Shown: positions 1 to 6,192 of the stretch, piece by piece
Numbering within the stretch: the stretch's first letter is position 1
Layout of the letters: every line of letters starts with the position of its first letter
Assembly: GCA_964486825.1 (NCBI GenBank)
Contig: CAZAQS010000053.1
Coordinates: 1-22,628 of the forward strand
DNA from: CAZAQS01 sp964486825
GTDB lineage: Bacteria; Chloroflexota; Anaerolineae; Anaerolineales; UBA4823
Direction: 5' to 3'
DNA length: 22,628 nt
The notes under the pieces: generated by a model
What the model saw: only the letters and a program-made list of their open reading frames with translations
Databases searched by the model: none
Told to the model about the DNA's origin: nothing
Made by a program: the position numbers and the translations under genes

Positions 1-1
1 G

Positions 2-193
2 GGTTCTTCCGATTACCAGACGGGCGACAGCATCCAAAAAGACCAGGCGGAGCAGGACTGCCAGAAGCAGGTGGACACCTGACCTTGAGTGAAGCATCGG
101 ACGTGTCAGGCAGCCAATGGCAAGGTAGATGATGACTAGGCCTGTATCAGCTGTGGGCTTGATCTTGTATGCGAAGTTCTTCTCCGGCCTCCT
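2..193 (-). pseudogene. start-less membrane protein fragment (truncated by window edge)
   Basis: Read on the minus strand, 64 codons stay open from base 193 to the window edge, directly after an in-frame TGA at 194-196. The peptide has two hydrophobic stretches, one around residues 18-29 (GLVIIYLAIGCL) and one around 40-63 (VHLLLAVLLRLVFLDAVARL), separated by a basic loop, as in a small polytopic membrane protein. No ATG, GTG or TTG precedes the first hydrophobic stretch; the first ATG is residue 33. An ATG in another frame at 197-199 would join this frame only through a one-base shift. It is therefore either a gene that has lost its 5' end or a frameshifted gene continuing left of the window. 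I do not recognise the family. It is divergent from the lipase-like gene. Confidence 0.35.
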
Positions 194-280
194 TCATTGA
201 TCACCTATGTTTATTTGTGGGTAATTGTAGTAATATATATCTTAATATCATCGAGATTTTCCCATATTCGGAATACAGTC

Positions 281-1870
281 ATGAACTCCTGCCTCGCCCG
301 CACCCTAACCGCTGCTCTACTCTTCCTGTTCCTTCTGTCTAGTGGCGACCCGGGGCAGGTCGCTTCTGCTCTCGCCCCTTACCCGCAGCTCCAACCCTTA
401 GATCCTGTTCCCGTAGTAATGGTTCACGGCTTTTCGTCCAACTCCAATGCCTGGAGTGCCTACTTGGGTACGGAGGGATTCCTAGCCCAAGCCGGGATTC
501 CCGGCTTTGCGGTTGGTGACGGGCAATTCCCAGGCGCGATGAACACCGGTCGGATCGAGAACCCCACCGATCGCACAAACACCATAGACGAGAATGCTCG
601 TATTCTGGGAGATTACATCGATGCTGTGAAGGAGGCTACCGGTGCCACGCAGGTGGATCTACTGGCTCACAGCATGGGTGGGCTAATCTCGCGCTACTAT
701 ATCGCGCGAGTAATGGAGGAGCGCGACGTGCGCCAGCTCATCATGCTCGGTTCACCGATGGCGGGCACAGAATGTGCTAACCTGCCAGCCTCGCTCGGAT
801 TCTACCTGCCAGCCGTACTGGAAATTCGCCCTAGCTATGTACTAGGAATCTTCAACCCAATGGTAAATAACCGGCGCGGAGTGCCATTCTCCGCCCTGGC
901 TGGCATACCGATCCAGGAACAGTTCCAGTCACCTTGCACCGGCGTCCCAACGGACCTGGCTGTCTCACGGGCGAGCGTAGCCGGGATTCCGCTTGAGCTG
1001 TTCGAGATGCAGATTCTGCACACTAGCCTGAACACCTCTCAGGATGTGTTCGAGGAGTTCGTGCTGCCGCGGTTGCTGGTTCCACCCGTGCAGGAGGATC
1101 CTGCCCCAGCAGCGAAAATCCAGCAGCTACAGTTCACGCGCATCTTTGTCGGGCAGGTGCCAGCGGGTGGGCAAGCGGAAGTGACGGTGCAGGTAGACGC
1201 AGGGGTGAGGGTAGCGAGCTTTGCGCTGTATGATCTCACCCGCTCGTTAGCAGTGACAGTGCGAGGAGCAAGCGGTAACGAGATTCCACTTAGCGTCGAT
1301 ACGAACGGTCTGGTGGTGGTGGAGGACCCTGCCGCTCTTTTCTACCTTGGATATGGTTTCCAGAATCCGAATCCCGGGGCGTGGCAGGTGACGCTACAAG
1401 CCACGGATGCGACACCGGCCAGCGGGACGGAGTATGCGCTGACAGCCAATTTCGAAGGCGGGCCTTATGTGGAGGTAGAGGCAACTCCAGTACTGCCGCG
1501 CTTTGGCCAGTTGGTGGCGCTGAGTTCACGATTGGAGATCGACGGGATGCCCTTGACCATCGAGAAGGCGAGTGCGGTGATCCGCGACCCGCTGGGGGAG
1601 ACGACCTGGTTGGATCTGAACCTGTCTGAGGGTGAGGCCGGTGGGACCTGGAAGCCACCGGCGCCGGGCCTGTATGGGATCGATCTGCAGGTGCAAGGTC
1701 GGGCCGTGGATGGAGCTATCGTGGAACGCACTGCCTTTCTCTCTATACAAGCACAACCCGAACCAGCTGGATCTGATCGCCTGGCGCTGCTTCTGATGGC
1801 CGTTTTAGGACCGTTGGTTTTGGCTGCAGGCCTGGTTGTAGTCTTCTGGCGCAGGCGGAAAGCACGCTAA
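281..1870 (+). CDS. secreted, membrane-anchored lipase-like alpha/beta hydrolase
   Basis: This is a 529-residue protein of the alpha/beta hydrolase fold, probably acting on ester bonds of lipids outside the membrane. Residues 1-31 form a signal peptide with a hydrophobic core (AALLFLFLL). The oxyanion-loop motif VMVHGF lies near 46-51, and the nucleophile elbow AHSMG near 129-133 makes Ser131 the likely catalytic serine. His247 (ILHTSL) is a candidate third triad member; the acid is not obvious. Residues ~290-490 are rich in beta-strand and Gly/Pro and resemble two extracellular Ig-like or pre-peptidase-like modules. A helix at ~500-523 followed by RRRKAR looks like a C-terminal anchor with its tail inside the cell. 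I chose the ATG at 281 because the hydrolase signal peptide starts there; a TTG at 197 would add 28 hydrophobic residues encoded by AT-rich DNA. A weak promoter candidate (TTGTGG at 215-220, TATCTT at 238-243) fits this start. Exact substrate is unknown. Confidence 0.8.
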   Translation: MNSCLARTLTAALLFLFLLSSGDPGQVASALAPYPQLQPLDPVPVVMVHGFSSNSNAWSAYLGTEGFLAQAGIPGFAVGDGQFPGAMNTGRIENPTDRTNTIDENARILGDYIDAVKEATGATQVDLLAHSMGGLISRYYIARVMEERDVRQLIMLGSPMAGTECANLPASLGFYLPAVLEIRPSYVLGIFNPMVNNRRGVPFSALAGIPIQEQFQSPCTGVPTDLAVSRASVAGIPLELFEMQILHTSLNTSQDVFEEFVLPRLLVPPVQEDPAPAAKIQQLQFTRIFVGQVPAGGQAEVTVQVDAGVRVASFALYDLTRSLAVTVRGASGNEIPLSVDTNGLVVVEDPAALFYLGYGFQNPNPGAWQVTLQATDATPASGTEYALTANFEGGPYVEVEATPVLPRFGQLVALSSRLEIDGMPLTIEKASAVIRDPLGETTWLDLNLSEGEAGGTWKPPAPGLYGIDLQVQGRAVDGAIVERTAFLSIQAQPEPAGSDRLALLLMAVLGPLVLAAGLVVVFWRRRKAR

Positions 1871-1947
1871 GTCGTCCAATACTGGGCGTTCAATGTATAT
1901 CGGGATCCGGTGGGAATATCATAGCTTCTGAGAAAGAAAAGGATTGG

Positions 1948-4089
1948 TTAAAGTGGCCAACTATCGTCGATAAGCTGTAGCACCGTTTCTAAACCGACAC
2001 CTTCCACCCAGGCGTGGATCCCGCGGAAGAAGGAATCCATCCCAACTTCCTCGGGCATCAAATCCGAGCCGTCAAAACGGTAAGTGTCGGCGCTGAGAAT
2101 GATTTGAGTAAATCTCAGATCTGCGGCTGTTGGAAACCATTCGATGGGGGTTCCTCTATGTGGGTTGAGGAACCCTCCATGCTCGATCATGACTTTCGCC
2201 GATTCAGGGGTGGTAAAATAACGCATCACTTCACGAACTTCCGGTCGATCATTCAACATCGCAACGATATCCCCACTGCCAAGCACGGGTTTGCCAAATT
2301 CGGGGTCGATTGGCGGCAGATAGAAGAAATCATAATCTTCTCCGTAGCGGACACCGGGCGGAAAAAAGAGGGGGGCAAATGAAGCCTGTTTATGCAAATA
2401 ACATCCCGGTGGATCCTCAAACAGGTGGGCGGGATTATCTTGATAATACTCGGATGTAATATTCGCCACGCCCCCGTAAACGTAATCCTCATTGAGCCAG
2501 ATTTGACCCATGATCTCGAACACTCGTCGAATTTCAGGGGAATTAAACGGCAGCTCATTCGTCACCCAGGCGTCATAAGTTTCGGGCGGGGCGGTACGAA
2601 GCAAAATATCTTCTACCCAATCTGTGCCAACCCAGCGTAATCCATCAAAATCATTGATCGCGATGCACCAAGGGGTACCTCCATCGGCCACTATCTGGTC
2701 CGACAGGGCAATCAATTCATCCCAGGTTTCCGGCACTACATAGCCTTTTGCCTTAAATGCCTGACTTGGGTACCAGACCAGGCTTTTTAGCCCCACACTA
2801 AACCAAACACCTAACATTTTGCCATCCAGAGTTGCTAACTCTAGATAGGCCTCAGGATATTGCTGCTGCAAATAATCATCGTCCATAAAAGATTTGAGAT
2901 CGACGATTTTTCCTTCCTTCTCAAGCTCTAACAACCGGCCAGGCTGCGGAAGCATCACAATATCGGGCACATCCGCTCCCCACAACCTTTTCGCAACAAA
3001 TTGATCACTGTCGGAGATGAATACAACGTTTATACCGGTGCGTTCCTTTAAAGGAACCATCGATTGATTGAACAAATTGATTAAGTCTTCATTGTAATTT
3101 CCAATGATAGTCACTTCTGTACCAGCAAAGGCTTGAGGGTCCGATTCGATTTGGGCGCCGCTGCCTGCGATGGAAGATACGTCGCCGGGTATATTTTGAC
3201 TCTTGTTAATGACTCTGATGGAGGCGATCAGGAGTAAAACGAACAGGCTCAATACCCCAATGAACGCCAGATTCCGGCTGGGAAAATCTGTATAAGGGCG
3301 GGTTTCTGTAGCTTCTACCGACTCTACGGCCTGCTCTTGTAAGCTGCTGGCTTCGGGTTGACTGGGCCCACTTTCAATGAGGGAGACCTGTGAACTTATC
3401 CGCCCGTTCTGGATCGCTTCAGCCAATGCCAGGGTTTCAGGCGCTGGGTCCATATCCCACTCCGTCCGCAGCACCTGGCGGCACAGTTCAAATTGATCGA
3501 GAGCAGTCGCGCGTTTACCCAGTTTGGCATATGCCTCCATCAAGGCGCGATGCCAATCTTCACGAAGATTATCCAGTTTCAATAACTGTTGAGCCGTGAT
3601 AACAATGGAAGCATACTCACTCTGCCGCATGTGAAGTTCCAACTGCTTTTCCAGACCTGCTTGATACTGCCCACGGATGCGTTGCCGTTCAAATAAAAGC
3701 CATTCCTCGAACCGGATGGCATTACGCAAGTACAACCCTTCCAAAAAATCCCCTTGAAACAGCTCGATTTCCCCTGCTTCGAAGGCAGATACATCCAGCC
3801 AAAAATTGCTCTCAAAATTGAAGGAGATCTCTCCTCCATCTGACAGGATGAATTCATTGCCAATGGCTTTCCGGATTTTAGTCAGAGTCCAGCGTAAAGC
3901 GGCCCGGGGATCGTCCGGCCCATCAAAAAGCAGGTCGATAAGGTGTTCACGGCGATGGGATTTTTTTGTGACCAACAAATAGGCAAGTAAGGCTAGAGGG
4001 CGACCCCATGATAAATTAACCGGAGAACCGTCAAAACGAATGCTGGGCTGCCCGAGAAATTGGATACGTAAGGACATTGGTTTCCCCAT
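1948..4089 (-). CDS. SARP/BTAD transcriptional regulator fused through one TM helix to an ABC-type solute-binding domain
   Basis: The protein is about 713 residues in three parts (numbered from a GTG at 4092, one codon upstream). Residues ~7-98 form an OmpR/SARP-type winged helix (IQFLGQPSIRF, LLAYLLVTKKSHRREHLIDLL, ALRWTLTKIRKAI). Residues ~99-228 are the helical BTAD domain (FEEWLLFERQRIRGQY, YAKLGKRATALDQFELCRQVL, DPAPETLALAEAI). After an acidic linker a single hydrophobic helix at ~275-295 crosses the membrane. Residues ~325-714 are a full family-1-type sugar/extracellular solute-binding domain (PDIVMLPQPGRLLELEKEGKIVDL, GVWFSVGLKSLVWYPSQAFKAKG, PETWDELIALSDQI, GSGDIVAMLNDRPEV). No signal peptide or lipobox precedes the binding domain, so the TM helix exports it, and I infer a CadC/ToxR-like one-component sensor. 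GTG 4092, ATG 4089 and ATG 4077 are all possible starts; none has a strong Shine-Dalgarno. No ABC permease or ATPase lies nearby. Ligand and targets are unknown; the divergent gene is the nearest candidate target. Confidence 0.85.
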   Translation of the reverse strand: MGKPMSLRIQFLGQPSIRFDGSPVNLSWGRPLALLAYLLVTKKSHRREHLIDLLFDGPDDPRAALRWTLTKIRKAIGNEFILSDGGEISFNFESNFWLDVSAFEAGEIELFQGDFLEGLYLRNAIRFEEWLLFERQRIRGQYQAGLEKQLELHMRQSEYASIVITAQQLLKLDNLREDWHRALMEAYAKLGKRATALDQFELCRQVLRTEWDMDPAPETLALAEAIQNGRISSQVSLIESGPSQPEASSLQEQAVESVEATETRPYTDFPSRNLAFIGVLSLFVLLLIASIRVINKSQNIPGDVSSIAGSGAQIESDPQAFAGTEVTIIGNYNEDLINLFNQSMVPLKERTGINVVFISDSDQFVAKRLWGADVPDIVMLPQPGRLLELEKEGKIVDLKSFMDDDYLQQQYPEAYLELATLDGKMLGVWFSVGLKSLVWYPSQAFKAKGYVVPETWDELIALSDQIVADGGTPWCIAINDFDGLRWVGTDWVEDILLRTAPPETYDAWVTNELPFNSPEIRRVFEIMGQIWLNEDYVYGGVANITSEYYQDNPAHLFEDPPGCYLHKQASFAPLFFPPGVRYGEDYDFFYLPPIDPEFGKPVLGSGDIVAMLNDRPEVREVMRYFTTPESAKVMIEHGGFLNPHRGTPIEWFPTAADLRFTQIILSADTYRFDGSDLMPEEVGMDSFFRGIHAWVEGVGLETVLQLIDDSWPL

Positions 4090-4127
4090 CACCTGTAAAT
4101 ATCGAGGCTGCTACCTTTAATTCGCAA

Positions 4128-4155
4128 TTGTCAGCGCCTCGCGGCAATTTATTAT
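4128..4155 (+). promoter_or_regulatory. candidate sigma70-type promoter for the SnoaL-like gene
   Basis: TTGTCA at 4128-4133 and TATTAT at 4150-4155 are separated by 16 bases and point toward the gene at 4273, giving a leader of about 110 bases. Its -10 element overlaps the minus-strand TATAAT described separately. Sequence-only prediction. Confidence 0.4.
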
Positions 4156-4245
4156 ACCGTTGTCTAGAAATTTATTTTAAAACAATGTTCAATTCAACGC
4201 TTAAGCCAACGACGAGACGGTAAATTAGCTGTAAATAAATTTATT
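4146..4245. repeat. three AATTTATT direct repeats in the divergent promoter region
   Basis: The octamer AATTTATT occurs at 4146-4153, 4169-4176 and 4238-4245. The starts are 23 and 69 bases apart (69 = 3 x 23), so all copies fall on nearly the same helical phase. The last copy is part of a perfect 12-base palindrome, AATAAATTTATT, at 4234-4245. Just upstream, GTAAAT at 4220-4225 and 4231-4236 repeats with an 11-base period. SARP regulators are known to bind direct repeats spaced by about one helical turn, so these are candidate operators. The AT-rich setting makes chance repeats plausible. Confidence 0.3.
4151..4156 (-). promoter_or_regulatory. candidate -10 element for the SARP-sensor gene
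   Basis: On the minus strand these bases read as a perfect TATAAT, about 60 bases upstream of the regulator's start codons. No good -35 is seen at 16-18 bases, so an activator may be needed. It overlaps the -10 of the opposing promoter, so the two could not be occupied by RNA polymerase at once. Confidence 0.35.
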
Positions 4246-4272
4246 CAAATAACAACTTCTAGGAGGTAAATG

Positions 4273-4710
4273 ATGAACGGTAAAGTAGTAGTAACAGCAC
4301 TGGTAGGGATAGCCTTATTGGCTCTGTTTTTACCTGTGCGGCTGGCACAGGCTGGGATCGAACCCGTATTGGCGGTCGATCACATCTATGCTGCGCTCAA
4401 CTCGGGTGATTTGGATACGGCTGTGGCCTCGTTTGCCAAGGACGCAACCGCCGAAAATTTGGTGCGCAAAGAAACATACAGCGGTGAGAACGAGATCCGC
4501 CAAATGCTTCAGGGGAGGCAGCGAGAAGGTCGCCGGTATGACATTGTGAAAATCCAGATGGACGGGGGTACGATTACGGCGAAGGTGGAAATTTCGGATC
4601 GCGGTTTTGTTTGGGGTACGGAGACAATTGAAGCCGTGGTAAAGGACGGCAGGCTGCAAACCTTTACCTTGAAGGACATCCGTCTGGAATTGTATCGAAT
4701 TCGCCGGTGA
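4273..4710 (+). CDS. secreted SnoaL/NTF2-like protein
   Basis: The product is 145 residues. Residues 1-26 are a typical signal peptide (basic start, hydrophobic VTALVGIALLALFLPV, cleavage region LAQAG). The rest matches the NTF2/SnoaL-like alpha+beta cone: an N-terminal helix of the form VDHIYAALNSGDLDTAVASFAKDA, then YSGENEIRQMLQG, then strands ending in FTLKDIRLELYRI. Such domains bind small ligands or act as delta-isomerase-like enzymes. No catalytic residue set is evident here, so the function is unassigned. A perfect AGGAGG at 4261-4266 lies 6 bases before the ATG at 4273 and only 3 before the ATG at 4270, so I chose 4273. The gene is divergent from the SARP-sensor gene and is followed by a terminator hairpin, so it is probably a single-gene transcript and a possible target of the regulator. 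Confidence 0.75.
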   Translation: MNGKVVVTALVGIALLALFLPVRLAQAGIEPVLAVDHIYAALNSGDLDTAVASFAKDATAENLVRKETYSGENEIRQMLQGRQREGRRYDIVKIQMDGGTITAKVEISDRGFVWGTETIEAVVKDGRLQTFTLKDIRLELYRIRR

Positions 4711-4789
4711 AGAAAAGATCCGGACAAATCGGTCATTACCCTGCATAGCAGGTTCGAACTGCCTATAAGTGAATAATCAGCAGCCTCAG

Positions 4790-4842
4790 CGTCAGCCGCT
4801 CGCCACATACTTGTGAAGCCAGCGGCTGACGTTTGTGTTGTT
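4790..4842 (+). terminator. candidate intrinsic terminator after the SnoaL-like gene
   Basis: A perfect 11-base inverted repeat, CGTCAGCCGCT (4790-4800) and AGCGGCTGACG (4821-4831), encloses a 20-base loop and is followed by the T-rich TTTGTGTTGTTT. It lies 80 bases after the stop codon. The loop is longer than usual. Confidence 0.6.
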
Positions 4843-4984
4843 TCATCTGAAAATTAACCGTACGATTGGGATAGTGAGCGCGCTGCCTAGCGCCGGCTCT
4901 GGCGACCGGCGGGATATGCCCTCGCCCGAGACGATCGAGCGCTGGAAGAGTTTACATTGCTGAGAACGAACAGAAACGGCTGGA

Positions 4985-5338
4985 TCACCTAACGATTGGT
5001 GGGGAGCAGACCTGGGTGGAGGTGGAGAGGTCGTGCCAGAGCTCGTCGGCCTCGCTCACCAGTTCCACACCTTGCGCTTTGAGCTGGCGCTGTAGTTCGC
5101 GCACGTCTGTGAAAGAATCGAGCTTTTGGGCGTTGCTGTCCCAGCCCGGATTGAAGGTTAAAATGTTCTTTTCAAACATCCCTTGAAACAGTCCAATCAC
5201 ATGGTCTCCATTCTTCATGATCAGGTAGTTCTGTTTGATATCTCCATGGAAGACTTCGAAACCAAGCTTCTCGTAGAAAGCTTCCGACGCCTTTATATCC
5301 TTGACTGCCAGGCTGATTGAAAATGCGCCTAGTTCCAT
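4985..5338 (-). CDS. VOC (glyoxalase/bleomycin-resistance-like) family protein, C-terminus replaced
   Basis: Residues 1-99 of 117 closely follow a common bacterial VOC subfamily: MELGAFSISLAVKDIKASEAFYEKLGFEVF, then YLIMKNGDHVIGLFQGMFEKNILTFNPGW, then FTDVRELQRQLKAQGVELVSEADE. Family members normally continue for about 25 residues with a strand containing DPDGNP. Here the similarity stops at Glu99 (about base 5042), and an unrelated 18-residue tail (LWHDLSTSTQVC...) leads to a stop. The normal ending was not found in any of the three minus-strand frames downstream. The gene is therefore truncated by a deletion or rearrangement and may be non-functional. The start is clear: ATG at 5336-5338 preceded by AAGGAG (5345-5350) at 6 bases, with a good promoter upstream. 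VOC proteins are small metal-dependent enzymes or binding proteins; no substrate is inferred. Confidence 0.7.
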   Translation of the reverse strand: MELGAFSISLAVKDIKASEAFYEKLGFEVFHGDIKQNYLIMKNGDHVIGLFQGMFEKNILTFNPGWDSNAQKLDSFTDVRELQRQLKAQGVELVSEADELWHDLSTSTQVCSPPIVR

Positions 5339-5413
5339 GCTGTTCTCCTTTCTGTCCTTTGCTCCGACCCTCAGGTAGAGAGGGGTCTATCGAACCCAAT
5401 TAAGACATTTTGG

Positions 5414-5442
5414 ATGATAATCAGCGCTGTCATAATCGTCAA
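5414..5442 (-). promoter_or_regulatory. sigma70-type promoter for the VOC gene
   Basis: On the minus strand TTGACG (5442-5437) and TATCAT (5419-5414) are separated by exactly 17 bases. The predicted start of transcription is near 5407, leaving a leader of about 70 bases before the VOC ATG. This is the best-looking promoter in the window. Confidence 0.55.
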
Positions 5443-5587
5443 GGCGCAACTCTGACTACACACGAATCAGTAGACACGTCACCTTCTTTCGTTTACAAAT
5501 GATATGGAATGATATCGATGGATGGTACTTAAAAAGCGGGGCCGGCGCTGATTGCCTGGAATTCCAGAGTGACTCTCGTCGGAAAAG

Positions 5588-5908
5588 TTACTTTTTTCCC
5601 CCAAGGATTGCAAAGCAGGCCAGGCCCGACAGAGAAATAAATGACGCCATCAATAGCTCCCCCTCGCCGATGCCAACCAGGCTCATTATTGCATATAGAA
5701 CGATCGCGCTGATCAGGATGGCTGGGAGGCGCTGGAGCCAGTGCTTTTGGGCAGTATATTCAATCTCTCTCCAGGTAGGCAAAAAGCGGAAGGGAAACCC
5801 GGACAGGGTACGCCAGGTATTGGGTAAAAGCAAGACGTGGACGCTCTTCAATAGCGTTCTCGATCCGACTTGTAGGAGCTGAAGGGATTTTTCATTGGAT
5901 TTGGCCAT
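5588..5908 (-). CDS. small membrane protein of unknown function
   Basis: This is a 106-residue protein if translated from the ATG at 5906-5908, which has GGAGG five bases upstream; an ORF extension to 5935 adds nine residues and is less well placed. The first 60 residues are amphipathic and basic (KSLQLLQVGSRTLLKSVHVLLLPNTW). Two hydrophobic helices follow, at ~62-80 (PAILISAIVLYAIMSLVGI) and ~85-103 (LLMASFISLSGLACFAILG), and the protein ends GGKK. I do not recognise a family. It lies between an intrinsic terminator on its upstream side and the VOC promoter, so it is probably transcribed alone. A 127-codon ORF on the opposite strand has no such organisation and was rejected. Confidence 0.5.
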   Translation of the reverse strand: MAKSNEKSLQLLQVGSRTLLKSVHVLLLPNTWRTLSGFPFRFLPTWREIEYTAQKHWLQRLPAILISAIVLYAIMSLVGIGEGELLMASFISLSGLACFAILGGKK

Positions 5909-5989
5909 CTCATCCTCCATGCCCTCCTGTTGCATCTTCTGTGCCTGGAGCAGACAGATTTTGGTTTAGTGACATGAGATGGATTGTGG

Positions 5990-6022
5990 GAAACGAAAAC
6001 CGCCCTGTGGACCCGGGCGGTT
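5990..6022 (-). terminator. intrinsic terminator of the minus-strand glycosyltransferase operon
   Basis: AACCGCCC (5998-6005) and GGGCGGTT (6015-6022) form a perfect GC-rich 8-base stem with a 9-base loop. On the minus strand the stem is followed by TTTTCGTTT. It lies 170 bases beyond the stop codon of the GT-C-like gene and before the next minus-strand gene. Confidence 0.6.
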
Positions 6023-6062
6023 CGATGGTCAATATATCATAACCAATATGAATCTCGCCATG

Positions 6063-6072
6063 NNNNNNNNNN
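6063..6072. other. assembly gap (10 Ns)
   Basis: Ten unknown bases in the intergenic region 5936-6192. The true size and content of the gap are unknown, so linkage between the left part (lipase, SARP sensor, VOC) and the right part (glycosyltransferases onward) depends on the scaffolding. Short ORFs crossing the Ns are not interpretable. Confidence 0.95.
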
Positions 6073-6192
6073 CCAACACTCTGAATGGTTGGGGTGACAA
6101 CGAACAATTTGGAATAAGCGAGAACGGCAATTGTAACTGGGATACCATGCAGAATGGCATAAGCGGCGTTGGCATGCAGGCGATCAATGCGA

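Noticed and set aside
1290..1658. Minus-strand ORF within the lipase-like gene
   Set aside because: Pro/Ser/Arg-rich translation typical of the reverse complement of a GC-rich coding region; no start signals.
4860..4985. Possible insertion-sequence remnant next to the truncated VOC gene
   Set aside because: No transposase motif, terminal inverted repeats or target duplication could be found; recorded only as a rearrangement junction.
5499..5882. 127-codon plus-strand ORF opposite the small membrane protein
   Set aside because: It has no Shine-Dalgarno and a composition without helices or domains; the opposite strand encodes a well-organised two-helix protein with GGAGG before its ATG.
6073..6092. 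Small inverted repeat CCAAC/GTTGG right of the gap
   Set aside because: A five-base stem without a T-tract is expected by chance; the terminator at 5990-6022 explains the operon end better.
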